Positions 1 to 13,180 are shown, counted from the first letter of the stretch. The stretch: 64,000 nucleotides of DNA from Spongilla lacustris (GCA_949361645.1 OX442415.1:4814148-4878147); one strand, 5' to 3'. Notes: generated from the letters alone by a model not told the origin. Made by a program: numbers and translations.

Positions 1-2900
1 CAATTGACAGTCTTGGTACTCGTGGCATTTTCAAGCATAGTGGAAATGTATACCCCCTTAATCTTACAGTATTTATACTTTTTAGGTACATTTTGATTGG
101 ATAACAATCCCTGCACTTGCATAGGACAACTATCCCTGCTTTCCTATTGGTTAACTACTTCTATCCATGCATTTTCATTGGTTAGGAGACAAAAATCCAT
201 TCTAAAAGTGATCCTTAATCGCAGCCTACATACCAACCCTTCCTTCTACATGCACTCTTCTCCAAGGACAAATATGCTCATCGATTATTTGACTCAATAC
301 ATACTCATAAACAGTACAACAATGCCTTAATTATGATTCAGACAGAATGTCTAGTCACCCTTAGTGAATACTAATTATATAATAATTCAGCTGGCTTTCT
401 CAAACAACCCATACAAAACCCTTCTTCCCAGCAGTAAGGCAATACCTCCTTAGCCCCGATCTTCATATGTAGGTAGTATCAAATGACTTTCCTGCCAGGA
501 CCTACATGTACACTGTGTGCTCTTTGAGGTGTTTGATCAAATGGCATTGCTTTATAAGTTATCACCAATCACATCTCACACAAGAAAGGTGTAACCTTCA
601 GTTTTATGCAGCTGTAGTCAATTTTATAATCCTCCTGTGCAAGATGTACTGCCTATTTTACCCACTATAGATTTCAAAAAGACTAATACATACATTCCAG
701 TCATTTGCATACAAATGCTAACCATGTAGCGAAATCTATATCCCACAGCAATCTCATCACAAAGGAAGTGCCAAAAAAAACCCAACAGGAATCCTATTTC
801 TACACACTTTCAGGGAGATCCTGAACACGCATGTACAGCCTCGGGGGTCTGGAGGAGTGCGTAAAGCAATTCATATGCTAATGCATGTCAGATGCATATT
901 TTATTTCATACCGGTAGACACATTTGTATGTCATTTTCAGCTGTTTCAAAAGTAGTCAGGCACACAAACTCCCATGATATCCTCACAGTATAGACCTCTC
1001 AGACTTAAGTCAATTTCAATCTTATCCTCATTGTACTCTGATTTAGGTTAACTCTCTACAATAATTATACTAACATGATAGATTCAGGAAATAAAAGTAA
1101 AGGCCTTATTCGACTAAAACGGCATTCTGAATAATTCACATAACGATAGGGCTGGCAATCCAGTCTATACCCATGTTAAATTCCATTTCAAACCTTCAAC
1201 TTTTGACTCATATACATACATTTAAAGGTGTCAGATGAAGTGCCTTCTAAAAATCTACATAAGGCTTTTCAAAAGAACTATACTTTTCAAAACCCAACAA
1301 ATGTAACCCCTACTACATTCTCAAGCCAAATGACGGCAGTCCAGAAAATTTACATATTCCAATGTGGACTCACATGCTTATTCTTACAGGTGTCTGGTGT
1401 AGTGGGGTTTGTAACCCACAAGCAAGACAATTTTGGTTTTCCATAACAACTAATGTACAGTAAATTTCCCATCATGTGCAAGTATTAAAATGGCATACAA
1501 TTTGCCTGTACAAAAATTCATGTGCCAAGCAGCAAAATGTGTGTTATAACCACACCTTGCAAAACCTCAATAGTTTTACCAAGAATTAGCACTGACGCAC
1601 AATACCATTACACCAACAGACTCCCAAATAAACAACTGTCCTTCGCAATTTCACAAACCACAAGGCTACACTAAAGTTCATCTGTAAAAATCTCTAGTTA
1701 TGCTTTCCATAGTAATCCAATCACCCATGGCACTGACATACAACAGGACAATATCTAATACCAAACTTAATATCTTAAAGGTTTACAACGCCAGTATCAT
1801 TCCAATTTATCACTGTAGCTATAGACAGCTGTGCACAAACAATCAAGGAATGCAAAACACAAGTAAAAGTCTGAAATCCACACACTTTCATGATCAGGGA
1901 GGGACAAGTACTGTAATTATGGTTGTATGTTAATAATAACCGACAACAACAGGGCAACACCACAATCATAGTGTAAAATAAAGCTATGTTTTGGGACGTC
2001 CTGTACTCATTACAGTGTCATGTGTACATACCATAAGTTATTCAGCAAGTAACTTTCTAGCAATGCGTTCTTTAAAAAATTTCCTCACTAACAGGGCAAC
2101 ATGTAATTTCCCAATCTTTGTATGTAAATGTTACATGCATTTAAAAAAAAATTCAGGGTCCTTCATGTTCGTCAAAAATGTGTAGATGTTCGGTGCAATG
2201 CCACTAAGTTTTTATCCCCCAACAGTCATTGAAAAATCACAACGAATGCGTATCAGTCAGAGTCCTAACTAGGAACATCATATCTGGCAATCCACTCATC
2301 TGAACAAATACTCCAGCTAGGCTTTAACAAATACCACAAACACTATTTTGCATCCCCACAGCGGAAAATGTAACACAGTCCCAATCTTAGCCCTTAGTCA
2401 AAATAATGCTTTTATAAAACAGCCAAATCGTGCTCCTACAAAACTTTTGTAATGAGCACACTTTGCACTTTAAACAACATCTCTCACAAGGGACCATGCA
2501 TAATAAAGTAGTGTTCCGAGGGGGAGGACAGTATGCTATAGACATTGTATGTTGTTTATAATATGTAAATCTGTAGTACACTCATGTAGTGCACTGTCAC
2601 ATCATACTTGCATGTAATAAAGAAATATAATTTAATCCTATTGTTATGCGATGTCAAACAGAAAAAATATTTTCCATGGCAGAAAATTTGCTGCGTGGTT
2701 TGTGATAAGGAAGTCAGTTTCCTAACACAATAACATAGAAGAAATGCATTGCAAGGGCCAGCTTGTGGTTAGAAAGTATGCCATGGACTGTTTATTAGCA
2801 ATGAAGCCCTTGTACTAAATCCACTACACATACACAAATGTAGAGCATTTAACCCTCTGGCAAGCACCCTCTGTAACATGATGGTAACTGGAGCCACAGC
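1..2900. other. AT-rich non-coding stretch
   Basis: I see no supportable gene here. The open frames are short (under about 80 codons), lack recognisable domains and lie in AT-rich DNA of even composition. The stretch could be intergenic or intronic. No transposon ends or tandem arrays stood out. Confidence 0.6.
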
Positions 2901-2905
2901 GTGTT

Positions 2906-2996
<91 letters not shown>

Positions 2997-3016
2997 TTGT
3001 GTGTGTATGTGTGTGT
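2901..3016. repeat. (GT)n microsatellite
   Basis: A nearly pure GT dinucleotide run fills about 2911-2990, with imperfect GT units on both sides. It produces spurious His-Thr repeat frames on the minus strand. A second, more degenerate GT-rich stretch lies at about 3300-3445. Confidence 0.95.
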
Positions 3017-3690
3017 AAGGATGTAACATTTCAAGGTTATTCAGAATATTTTATTGCATGGGGTGTGACAATGTGGTAGGTGTTTTGAGATGATTAATAT
3101 GGCGTGTGAATTTGCGTAGCTGCATGCATATCAAGTGGGTTTGTTCTTAAGACACTGCATCAGACACTAATAAGAGTGCACGTTTAAGACAGGAATGGGG
3201 TTATAAAAATTACATTCAAATTATGACAAAGTATTACATTTAGGTTGTTGGTATGTGATGTGTGTGTTGGTTCGAAAGCCTTGAGTTTTTGGAGTATCCA
3301 TTGTTTGTTTGTTTGTGTGTGTGATTGTGTGTGTGTGATTGTGTGTGTTTTTGTTGTGTGTATGTGTATGTGTACGCATTTGTGTGATGTGTGGGTGCAT
3401 GGGTGTGTGTTGTTTGTGTTTTTGTGTTTGAGTGTGTGTGTTAGGATGTAATGTTATGGTTATTCAGAAATTATTTGATATCTGGGTGGGGTGTGACAAT
3501 ATGGTAGGTGTTTTGATATGGCATGTAAATTTGCGTAGCTGCATGCATGCATGTATGAAGTGGGTTTGTTCTTTTAAGGCACTAGTAAGAGTATGATCAA
3601 TTACATTCAAACCATGGCAAAGTATTATGTATTAAGGTTGTTGGTATGTGATATGTGTGTGTTGGTTCAAAAGCCTTGAGTATCCCTGGA
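3013..3690. repeat. Local tandem duplication following GT tracts
   Basis: The sequence after the first GT tract (about 3013-3300) recurs after the second (about 3437-3690). Shared landmarks occur in the same order: a GGATGTAA start, GGGGTGTGACAATRTGGTAG, TTTGCGTAGCTGCATGCAT, GTGGGTTTGTTCTT and GGTTGTTGGTATGTGAT. The spacing is about 425 bp, so the unit is a GT tract plus about 280 bp of unique sequence. Confidence 0.8.
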
Positions 3691-3699
3691 GGATAAATA

Positions 3700-5980
3700 T
3701 TGTATTTGTTCAAACAACTGCTGGAAGAGAGGTTACTAGCTGGTGTGAATTTAAAATGTATTGCCCTGTTGCTGCGAGAATGTGATGGGTAAAACATATT
3801 TGGTAGCCTGAAGGTTTAATCAGGTTACTAGGTATTTTCCAGTGTTGCATCAGTATTTAGGTGATGGGTAGGGTAACCTGACTGGGTGAGTATTTTGGAT
3901 TGGACAACCACACAGTAGAGAGTAACAAAAGTACCGAACATGGGTTTTTAACAGCTATATTTTGTGAGTGAAGTTATTGGCTCATCCTTCCATGACAAAG
4001 TGACATGCTCTTTAGTGACAAACAGGCATCTAAGCAGATTGCTTTCATTGCATGAGAATAATACTTTTGAAACACGCAAATGAATTGTATTAAAATACTA
4101 AGCTCTAACAGGAAGTATGTGAATGTTTATCAAAGCTACTCAACAGTACACCCACCTACAACACCAAATATTTTTATTACAAACAGTATAAATTTGCATG
4201 AAACAACCAAGTCAGAATTCACTGACACTTGAAGATCATCTCAACATTACATTTAGATCTGAGAATTAGTTTACAAGTCATGCCCAGTTGTAAGTGCTAA
4301 AGAGTAGTCCTGATGTAGGTGAAACTGCTCACTCTCTTTCTTAATGAACAACGTTGGTTTTAAAACTGATTAGACTTAGCACACATCACAGATTAGAACA
4401 GAAGTCACCATGACTCACAAATACACATACACACCAGTTGAGAGCCATATCTACAGTTCCTATGACATTGAATACTGTTGAAAAGAATGCTCAAACAGTT
4501 CGGCACTTTTTTTCACACACACACATCGGTAACTAAACAGCACACTAAGAATTAAGCCTTAGGCTTCAATATTAGTAGGTGCTGTAGGCAGTATACACGC
4601 GGCTTCTCTAGTGTTACGGGCATATACCAGTTAGAGCTAGCTGAAAGGATGTATAGTTTGCTTGATGCATGGACTGCACCAATGTGTGCGTGTACCCGTA
4701 GGCCGTGCGTACATTGTATGCCAATAGGCACCCAGTCGTTCGTGCCTTTAACTCACCAACCATTTGCATCGAAGACATTCTCCAGTGTGGTTTTGTATAA
4801 CGTAAGGCGAATGACAATCTCGATCTCGTCCACAACACGTAGCAAGAACGCTAATTGGTGCGCACCGCCCGTATGAATGACCTACGGCGGGTGTATGTTT
4901 TCTTTTACGAAGAGGTAGTAATACGGCAGCCGCAGGTACGGTAGTATCTATGATTTCACAAGGATAGCTTAGATCTTTATAAGACTAAATTTAAAAAAAA
5001 ACAATTAAAAATTAAGCAATTCGAGGAGGTGGGGCTCAGTGGCACGTGATAATGTGCAAGTTGAAGGGGGTGGAGCTAATATGGTCGTTAATGGTTGCGT
5101 CACTAGTCTCGGAACGGGACCTGCGTATGTAATGAAGTGTAACAAGTGCGCATGCGTAACCGTGGTGAAATAGTTGTTGCCTCTTACTTTCAGTTTAAAA
5201 GGTGATATAAATATGATCATTTTGCTTTTGGCTTCGAAACGTGTGTCTGAACATGGTTTCACTTTTAAAGTTGTTAATTTGTTGTGTTTATTAAAGTTAA
5301 TTAAGCATCGTTAATAACTTGTAAATAAAATGATGTAAACACATTTGCCTAACCTCAAGTTGTTAGTTTCTAAATATTAGATTTTTTTCATACTCCTATC
5401 AAAAGTTATTCCCGTTCAAAAGCATTGCGTTCTTTCGTGGACACCCGGTATATGTAGTACCATGAATTTGTAATTCAGAACCATTTGCACTATAAGGATT
5501 GAATCCTCCGATCAGTGCCAAAGTTTAGGCATTTAATAGTATTCGCTATGTATAGGTTTATAGACGCACCAGAGATAATATATGTTATCTCTGGACGCAC
5601 CATATCAGCATGTTTCATGCACAACGCTGGACAGATCGGCAGTACGGTACCGATGAAGTGAAGTTTGACTCAGTTTTGCTTTTGTACATGTGTGGAATAA
5701 TTCATATCACTACATGTATCTAGAATCTCACAAATATCATAAGTACGTAACTTAATGCTTCGTGTTTGTAGATACGACTGCGCCGTGGCTGATTTTGCAA
5801 AATGCGTAGTCTCGACACCAAAAACAACAAACGTTGTAAAGGGTACATGTATGTAATGCATTACATACAACTACACGACGCATGTCATTGGTCTAAAATC
5901 GATCGATATCCCAATCTTCGATCTCATTGGGCAGGATCGTTCTTTTAGACCTGCTGTAGTGACATTACATTTTCATGTCG
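3700..5980. other. Non-coding, with a CpG-richer patch
   Basis: No gene is supportable. About 4590-5180 is visibly richer in CG dinucleotides than its surroundings and could be a promoter or first-exon region, but no coding frame or splice pattern backs this. A small perfect hairpin lies at 5569-5594 (CCAGAGATAA, a short loop, TTATCTCTGG), with GACGCACC directly repeated around it. Confidence 0.45.
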
Positions 5981-6014
5981 ACCTCGTTCCCACTCCTTTA
6001 CACTCCACCCTCCT

Positions 6015-6596
6015 TCAGTTTGTTGCCCCGTCATGCTCCGTCACCATGTTGACACGAGAGAGTGCATCCGCGTTTCCATTGCTGAGGCCAGCTCTGTGCA
6101 CTGCTGAATAGATGAAGTGTTGCAGAGCCAGACTCCATCGAGTTAGTCGGGAGCAGGGGCGGATCCAGGATTTAGGAGCGGGGGGGGGTAAGGTGATATA
6201 AGTGCAAGGGCGTGGCCGGACACGCCTACCACCCGCAAGGGGGTATGGGGGAGCGCTGTAAGCTCCCCCATCCAGCCGCTTTGCAAATTTTGCACTTTTA
6301 ATGTCACAAAACATAGCATAATTGCGTAGAAACATGCTAAAACCAGGTATAGAATAGTAAATTACTTACTTTGAGACTTTCCTGTAGTATTGAACGGCAT
6401 AACGATCGATATACGGTACCCGCTCAACGATCCGCCATAGTTAAATATTCCAAAGTACAACAGGTTGTGTATATAGATCGGAATATTTAACTACATCCTG
6501 TGGGCTGGGACATTTATAACAATCACTCCACCTACCACTATTGGAAGGATCGTTGCGCCGTTGCGCGTTCAGTATCATCATGCGTACCGTAAGAAG

Positions 6597-6638
<42 letters not shown>

Positions 6639-6960
6639 CCCCCCTGGATCCGCCACTGGGGAGTTGCTTTCTTTCAGTTTGTTCAGCCACATCAGTGATC
6701 GGTGGTCCGTTTCCACGGTGAACTTCCGGCCGAGGAGATATATACTCGGAGCGTCTCCATACGCAGCTTGACTCCTCCACCGTGGAGTACCGTACTTCCC
6801 GAGGGAGTAGCTTCCTACTGATAAACAATAGGATGATCACAACTGACCCAGAGCATCCTGTTGACTCAATACTGCCCCAACCCCATGCATATTCAGAAGG
6901 GTCAGTCTGTAGGATAAATGGCTTCAATTCTCAAAGTCAGGGCTCATGTCAATACTCATC
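6015..6960 (-). pseudogene. Ty3/gypsy reverse transcriptase-RNase H fragment, broken
   Basis: On the minus strand, reading from about 6940 downward, the translation follows the reverse transcriptase thumb and RNase H region of a Ty3/gypsy polyprotein. It has a KPFILQTD start of RNase H, ISRKLLPREVRYSTVE, then TDHRSLMWLNKLKESNS. The frame resumes beyond an insertion as RLTRWSLALQ followed by GNADALSRV, the usual end of this domain. A frame slip after YSTVE is also visible. No protease, integrase or clear LTRs are present. It is a dead fragment interrupted by the MITE at 6155-6658. Confidence 0.85.
6155..6658. mobile_element. Short hAT-like MITE inserted in the gypsy fragment
   Basis: The left end reads CAGGGGCGGATCCAGG and the right end is its near inverse complement, CCTGGATCCGCCACTG. 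The 504-bp insert is flanked by a 5-bp direct repeat GGGAG (6150-6154 and 6659-6663). Removing the insert and one GGGAG restores an uninterrupted gypsy reading, KESNS followed by RLTRW, which fixes the boundaries. There is no coding capacity. A C tract of about 37 bases (6597-6637) lies just inside the right end. The CAGNGGCGGATCCAG type of end suggests hAT, whose classical duplication is 8 bp. A 5-bp duplication would suit only some hAT lineages, so the superfamily is tentative. Confidence 0.8.
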
Positions 6961-6969
6961 AAAGTAGAG

Positions 6970-7435
6970 AAACTCCTTAAAAGAGGATGGTAAATATTAT
7001 GCAGTAGCAGGTCAGCTAACATTAAGTGGGATGATCTTCGTTAATAGTCTGCAAAGTTGCTGATTTTGACCTCTTCGTATACTTGCTGATTTAGAAACGT
7101 TAAATTTACTGCCATACATATGAAGTAACTAGCGCAAGTTACTCACTCAAGGCTACACTAATACAAGTAGACTTGTACCACAAAACACCAGAAAACACTG
7201 TGACAATTCTAAAGGTTTCAATCCCTTTGAGTCCGATGCCATTAAAGGTAGAATTGCAGCAGGAATCAAGTATTCTTTGGTTGTGCAGGTATCAGTACCA
7301 TTGCATGCATATCTTCCGAGCTTCCACTGCATGTTGATAACTTGTTATACATAGGTGTCTATCCAAGTACGTCTCAGTAGAATCACTGAACATGCTTCCA
7401 GATACCTCTATAAATGTTCCGCTCGGATTGTAAAT
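6970..7435. other. No gene seen
   Basis: This is AT-rich unique sequence between the gypsy fragment and a short tandem repeat. No domain, RNA gene or transposon end was recognised. Confidence 0.5.
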
Positions 7436-7570
7436 TTGTGCAATTAGAAATTGCGTTGCGCAATTTGAAAATTTCGAAATTGCGTACCGATTTTGAAATT
7501 GTCCTCCGATTTTAAAATTGCCACCCAATTTCAAAATTGCGCTGCAGAATTTGAAAATCGCGTAATTTCA
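7436..7570. repeat. About 19-bp degenerate tandem repeat
   Basis: Successive units such as GATTTTGAAATTGTCCTCC, GATTTTAAAATTGCCACCC and AATTTCAAAATTGCGCTGC follow each other at 19-bp spacing. Each contains a self-complementary TTTNAAA core. About six units are recognisable, with the outer ones more degenerate. Confidence 0.75.
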
Positions 7571-7865
7571 ATACGCATGCGCATTTGCAAAACTGTGCAC
7601 GTGTATGTCACCTTCGTCGAGTATGGATCAGTGCGATCATAAGCAGATTTCTGACAGATTTTGCGTGGAGCAGTTCAAAGACAGGGATGAGTAAGGCTAT
7701 TTCAAGAGACAAAGTACAACGAATTGTGAATTCGAATGTCATCAAAGAGGATCCATCAGCTGCTTCGGCAGTAACTTACAGCAATCTTTATATGATAGCA
7801 TGAATCAACGAAAAACCTGTCATGAACAATTTATAGTTACACAGAACTCCAGCTTTATTTTAATT
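7571..7865. other. No gene seen
   Basis: A 72-codon open frame on the plus strand (7585-7803) has no recognisable domain and no splice context. I treat the stretch as unannotated spacer. Confidence 0.4.
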
Positions 7866-8330
7866 GTCAAAAGTGCATGAGAGCCCTTCATCCCACGTTA
7901 GGTACCAAACTTGGCACATACATGTAAATGATTATGCTAAGCTAAAAACATTTGGTTTTCCTATTCACACATGATAGATTTGTATCTGCATGTGAATGGT
8001 GTGTTTGTGGCTAGATGCTTCGATTACGAATAATGATCCAGCTCTTTACTTAAGTGGGATGCGGTTGTGGACTTGGGAGGTATGTGTACTCGTTTGCATC
8101 AATTATATCCGTACATGTATAGCTAGCTTGCGTAATGGAAACAATGGAACCGGGCCTATAGCTTAACCATCATGTGGTTGAGATGCTACCTTGCCATCGC
8201 TTTGCTGTAAAGTTCAGTTATGTACATTCGAGGGGCATGCTCTCACATCGGCCATTATATGTCTGCTCCACAACCTCCTCTTAACCTGGAGTCAAGTGAA
8301 GCCCTTCTATACCTGTCCAATAGATTCTCA
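7866..8330. repeat. Segmental duplication, copy 1, left part
   Basis: This stretch matches about 56870-57420 in the same order and strand. Shared runs include TTTGGTTTTCCTATTCACAC, GTTTCGATTACGAATAATGA-like sequence, ACTTAAGTRGGATGCGGTTG and GCCTATAGCTTAACCATCAT. In copy 2 the homology runs on into the broken beta-trefoil copy. Here it stops at the (TA)n tract where element A1 begins and resumes after element A2 at about 54640. Copy 1 is therefore split by the transposon block. Confidence 0.85.
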
Positions 8331-8347
8331 TATATATATATATATAT

Positions 8348-9060
8348 GGAACGTTCTATGCGATTTTGATGCTTGTGAATTTATATATATAGCATCCAAT
8401 TCAAAGCGCTATATCTTCCACATGGTTTAAGCTCTTGACTTCCTATTTTCAGCACTTCATACTACACCATTTCTCTATGCTAAAATATATTTTGGGGTCT
8501 TGCACTTACTCCGTGCCAGTATTGCAACGTCCGATACCCCACCGGGTTCAAACCCGCCATAACTTTCGGTAGGAGTAATCAAATCGCTTCAAATTCGGTT
8601 TGTAGGTAGGGAGGTCCTATACCTATTGATTTGTTCTGTTCGTTAATTTTCATGCCATCCGTTACGGAGAAACAGCTGTGCAAAATAAGTACACGTTTCC
8701 CGCTCGAATCGCGCCTTTATATGTACACGGAACAGCTTCCATTCTCCGGAGCGCATGAATATTCAACTATTCCAATAGGGCGTGATAACCACACCTATAA
8801 GGTCACCAAACAAACGGGCGGCTGAATTGTAGTGCTTGTTATGGTTGTTTTTCGGTGTAGATAAACGATATGGTGACGTATAACACGAGTGAAGGCGAGC
8901 TCGTCGAGTTTCACTGAATCAGTCGGCGAATGAGTTCGAACTGTACGAATACGACGATCGATATTAACATATTCAAGATACATTGGACGAGGATGGAGAG
9001 ATTGATCATGAGAAATTTAGTGATGGCGGTCGTACCACTGACAATGGTGGTTGTGTTAAT
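8348..9060 (+). repeat. A1 left terminal inverted repeat
   Basis: The repeat recurs inverted at 21612-22332, in the same orientation at 43845-44565, and inverted at 53805-54528. Its inner part, about 8870-8990, carries a relic of the transposase start seen in B2. One frame reads SADEFELYEYDD-like, against SADEFEWYDNLD in B2. Confidence 0.85.
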
Positions 9061-11439
9061 GATAGGGAGTGAGCAGCCCCTACATTACCAAACGAGCCAC
9101 CAGCCCCACCCCCACATAGCCAGGGGCTAATGGGGCTAGGCCCTTCACTGCAAGTTCGCTCAGCAGCCCTGGGGCCAAAGAGGCCATCCCCACACAGCAG
9201 AACCACAAGCCCCCTTACTGCAAGTGCACACTATATACCTTTGGAACCATTAAGCCCCATGCTGCAATTTAAATTATTAATAATAGCCTCACATTCCAAA
9301 TAGTGGAGCCAACAAGTGGAATTAACAGGCCCCATAATTCCAGCAAGGGAGTCACCAGCTAACCTGGTCAATGGAGCTAGCGTCCACAATGCCAGTGGAG
9401 ACACCAGCCCACTAGCAGACAGACAGATCATCAGACCCCCACACTGCCAGCAGGGATGTAGCCCCCACAATAATGCCAGGGAGATGCCAGCCCTCAGGCT
9501 GCAAATGGAATCAGCATCCCCAACAATTTCAGGGGAGCCATGGACTACAAGTACCAACAACACGTGATGACCTCACTAACAGATCAACCATTAGCCCTCA
9601 CTCCTCAAGTGGACTTAACAGGCCCCACACCCATGGGCCAACCCCCCCCCCCCCCCTTTTGTTCAATGCAAGTCCCCCCCCCCCCCCCCCCACAGTAGAA
9701 CAACCAGCCCCCTCACCGCAAGCTCATGAGCAATAGCAGTGGAACCTGTAAAGTCTACACTGCAACTTAACTTAATAGCCACAGTCAGCAGCCCATGGAA
9801 CCATTCTTACAGAACACCCTCAGCTACCCAGGGCCAATGGGGTAGCCTCCACAGAGTCAGTCATGACGCCACCCCAAGTTGAGTCAGCAGCCCCCACACA
9901 AACAAGGGCCTGTAGGGCCAGCTCCGCACAGTAGAACCACCAGCCCCTCTCTGCTCACTTCAAATGGAGCCACATGACCCTCTACCAGTACACACTGCAA
10001 GTCCACACAGCAGCCCACACCAGTGGAGCCCTCTCACAGATGGAGCCCAGCAAGGAAGTATCAGCTGCCACACAACCAGTGGTTAATCGAGCCCCCAGAA
10101 TAATGCCAGTGGAGAAACCAGCCCTCGCACTGCAAATGGATTCAGCAACCCCAAAAATTTCAAGGGAGCCATGAACCCCACTACCTGTCCTTCAATGAAA
10201 GAGGGGCCAATCAGCCAATGGGGCAGTACAACCACCAACCCTCCTCATTGGTCAGGGTACATGTACCAAGAACAACTTAACAGGCCCACCACACATTGGT
10301 GCCAGCCCTCGCCCCTCCCCCCCCCCCCCCCCCCACCCCACCTCTTCTCACTACCTGCAATTGCATACTACGTACCTTTGGAACCAACCAATAACCCAAG
10401 TGAAATCAATACTGCAAAACCTGACCCCTACACTGCCAGCAAGGGAGCACCAGCTGCCACACAACCAGAGGATCAATGTGACCGCCACTTAATGCCAGTG
10501 GAGAAGGCAGCCTTCACACTGCAAATGGAGTCAGTAACCCAAACAATTTAAGGGGAAATATGCATGTACGCACATGTATCAATGGAATCACACATGCCCC
10601 ACCAATGGAACCAGTGAAACGTTTAGCCCTCACAGCAAGTGGACTTATTACTTAGCAGTCCCCACAATGCCCCCTCCCACTACCTGTCCTTCACTGAAAG
10701 AGGGACCATCCCCACACAGTACAACTACCAGCCTTCCTCATAGCAAGCCAATGGAACCATTAACTCCCACACTGCAAGTGAACTTAATAACCTCACACTG
10801 CAAGTCCAGTCAAAAGCGCTGCACAACCAGTGGAGCCACCAGCCCTTCCACATATGGTGTTATTAGACCATTCACTGCCAGCAGAAGGGTCCATGGGGCC
10901 CCCATAATAATGCCCATTGACCCTGGTTCAAGACACATTGGTCAAGGATGATGGCGGTCGTACCACTGACAATGGTGGTTGTGTTGGTGATAGGGAGTGA
11001 GCAGCCCCTAAATTACCAAAAGAGCCACCAGCCCCACCCCCACATAGCCAGGGGCTAATGGAGCTAGGCCCTTCATTGCAAGTTCCCTCAGCAGCCCTGG
11101 GGCCAAAGAGGCCATCCCCACACAGCAGAACCACAAGCAAGTGTACACTACCTTTGGAACCATTAAACCACGTGCTGCAAGTTGGAGCCATCAAGTGGAA
11201 TTAACAGGCCCCATACTTCCAGCAAGGGAGCCACCAGCTAACCTGGCCTATAGAGCTAGCGTCCAGAATGCCAGTGGAGACACCAGCTTTCTCACTGGTT
11301 GTGGAGTCGGCAGCCCTAAATATTTCAGGGGAGCTATGAACACATGTATCAAAGGAACGACACATGCACTTTTCAAACACTACCAATGTACCCCAGCAGA
11401 GGAACTTTTAGCCCTCACAGCAAGTGAAATTATTACTTA

Positions 11440-11470
<31 letters not shown>

Positions 11471-12600
11471 AGCTTCTGTCAATGGGACTGGGACAGTACA
11501 GCCGCCAGCCCTCCTCTCTGGAAGCCAATAGAACCAGCAATCGGAACTACATGTACCAATAGCACATGCCCTCACTACCAGTTGAAACCTTAGCCCATAT
11601 TGGGGCCAGCCCCTGTGCCCCCCCCCCCCCCCCCCCTCACCACCTGTCCTTCTCTGCAAGTTGAGTCAGCAGTCCAGGGGCCAATGGGGCCATAGAACTT
11701 CACTGCAATCACACACTACCTTTGGAACCAACCATTAACCCCATTACTGCAAGTCCTGTAGGCAGCTCTGCAAAACATTGGAGCTACCAGTCTTCTCACA
11801 AATAGAGTTATCATACCCCCATACTGCTGGCCACCACAGTAATGCCAGTGGAGATGCCAGCCATCACACAGCAAATGGAGTCGGCATCCCCAACAATTTT
11901 AGGGGAGCCACTAACTACATGTATCCATAACACATACCCTCACTACCAGATGAACCATTAACCCTCACTCCGCAAGTGGACCTAGCAGGCCCCACGCACT
12001 GGAACCAGCCCACCTTCCCCCCCCCCCCCCCCACTACCTTTCTATTGCTGCATATAAGTTGAGTCAGCAGTTGAGGGGCCACTGGGATGAGCCACCAGCC
12101 CCCTCACCTCAAGCTCGTGAACAATACCAGTGGAACCTGTAAAGTGTTCCCTACAACTGAACTTAATAGCCTCACATGTCCATGCAGTCAGCAGCCCATG
12201 CACAACTTATGGAACCATTCCAGGGCCGTTGGGGTAGCCTCCACAAAGCCAGTGAAGACGCCACCCCAAGTTGAGTCAGCAGCCCCCACACAAACAGGGG
12301 CCTATAGGGCCAGCTCCGCACAGTAGAACCACCAGCCCCTATCTGCTCACTTCAAATGGAGCCACTAGACACACTGCAAGTCCAGTCAGCCATCAGCTGC
12401 CACATAACCAGGAGTCACCCCACAATAATGCCAGTGGAGACCACAGCCCCCTGAACTACATGTACCAACAGAGCCACACATTCCCTGCTTCCCTGCTCCT
12501 AACACAACACATGGTACCAGTGGAACCATTAGCCCTCACTGCAATTGGACTTAGCACTGGGGCCAGCCCCCCCCCCCCCCCCCCCCCCCACCCCCAAACT
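9060..12600 (+). repeat. C-rich complex satellite, left arm of A1
   Basis: This is a degenerate array of short words such as CACTGCAAGTGGACTTA, GCCAGTGGAGA, CAGCAAGGGAGCACCAG and AACAATTTCAGGGGAGCCAT. They recur in a fixed larger order several hundred bases long. Pure C tracts of 10-25 bases punctuate it at about 9646, 9674, 10317, 11443, 11617, 12017 and 12566. Proline-rich open frames here are by-products of the repeat and have no domain support. The same array appears inverted at 17852-21612 and again in A2. Confidence 0.85.
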
Positions 12601-12609
12601 GCATATGGA

Positions 12610-13180
12610 CTTGGCACCCCGACACTTTTAGGGGAGCCATCATGTTTATTATGTGTACATCACCAGCCACTAACAAATAGAAACACAACTACAGTAACTA
12701 TACCTGTTTTCTGTACACACAATTGTGTATCTGTTTATCTGAGGTTTAGTGAAGCCTTGTTATTGGCGGGTGAATATCATTACCTGCCCTATCAGTACTG
12801 ATTTTGGGTGGTCTGCACCCATGGTAGTTGGTTTATATAGGCAAGCAAGGCATACACGAAGGTTTGAGTTGTACATTTCTTTTCTAAAATGTACATGTAC
12901 CCTCTTGCTGGAAACTAGTGCTTTATGTACATGTAGTAATAAGTACCATTTTATAAATGTCATAAAAGTAACAAGTGGAATATACAACTGCATGTAAATT
13001 GCACACGTAGGCACAGTCCATAAAGGCAACAATATTGTGCATCACACCTTGCTCTCTTCCCAAGAGAAGTTAGCAGACCCCACACTGTCAGCAAAGTCAC
13101 CAGCCTCCTCACTACCTCACTACTAGTGTAACCCACACATTTAGGGTAACCATTTCTAGAGTATGGGCATTATTATGGGG
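12610..13180 (+). other. A1 central core module with TATA-like site
   Basis: This is non-satellite sequence at the junction between the C-rich left arm and the G-rich right arm. It contains TACCTGCCCTATCAGTACTG, then a TCTGCACCCATGGT-like run, a TTTATATAG box at about 12831-12840, and later AAGTTAGCAGACCCCACACT near 13070. The same landmarks occur inverted in A2 (48715-49270) and, more diverged, in the centres of B1 and B2. There is no convincing protein. Conservation in four elements plus the TATA-like box suggests a promoter or another cis-acting element, which is inference. Confidence 0.6.

Noticed and set aside
2769..3034. His-Thr repeat proteins on the minus strand
   Set aside because: They are translations of the GT microsatellite and have no other coding signal.
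9231..12801. Proline- and histidine-rich or silk-like proteins in the C-rich arms
   Set aside because: The open frames follow the satellite words in several frames and on both strands, are broken at unit junctions, and vary with poly-C length.
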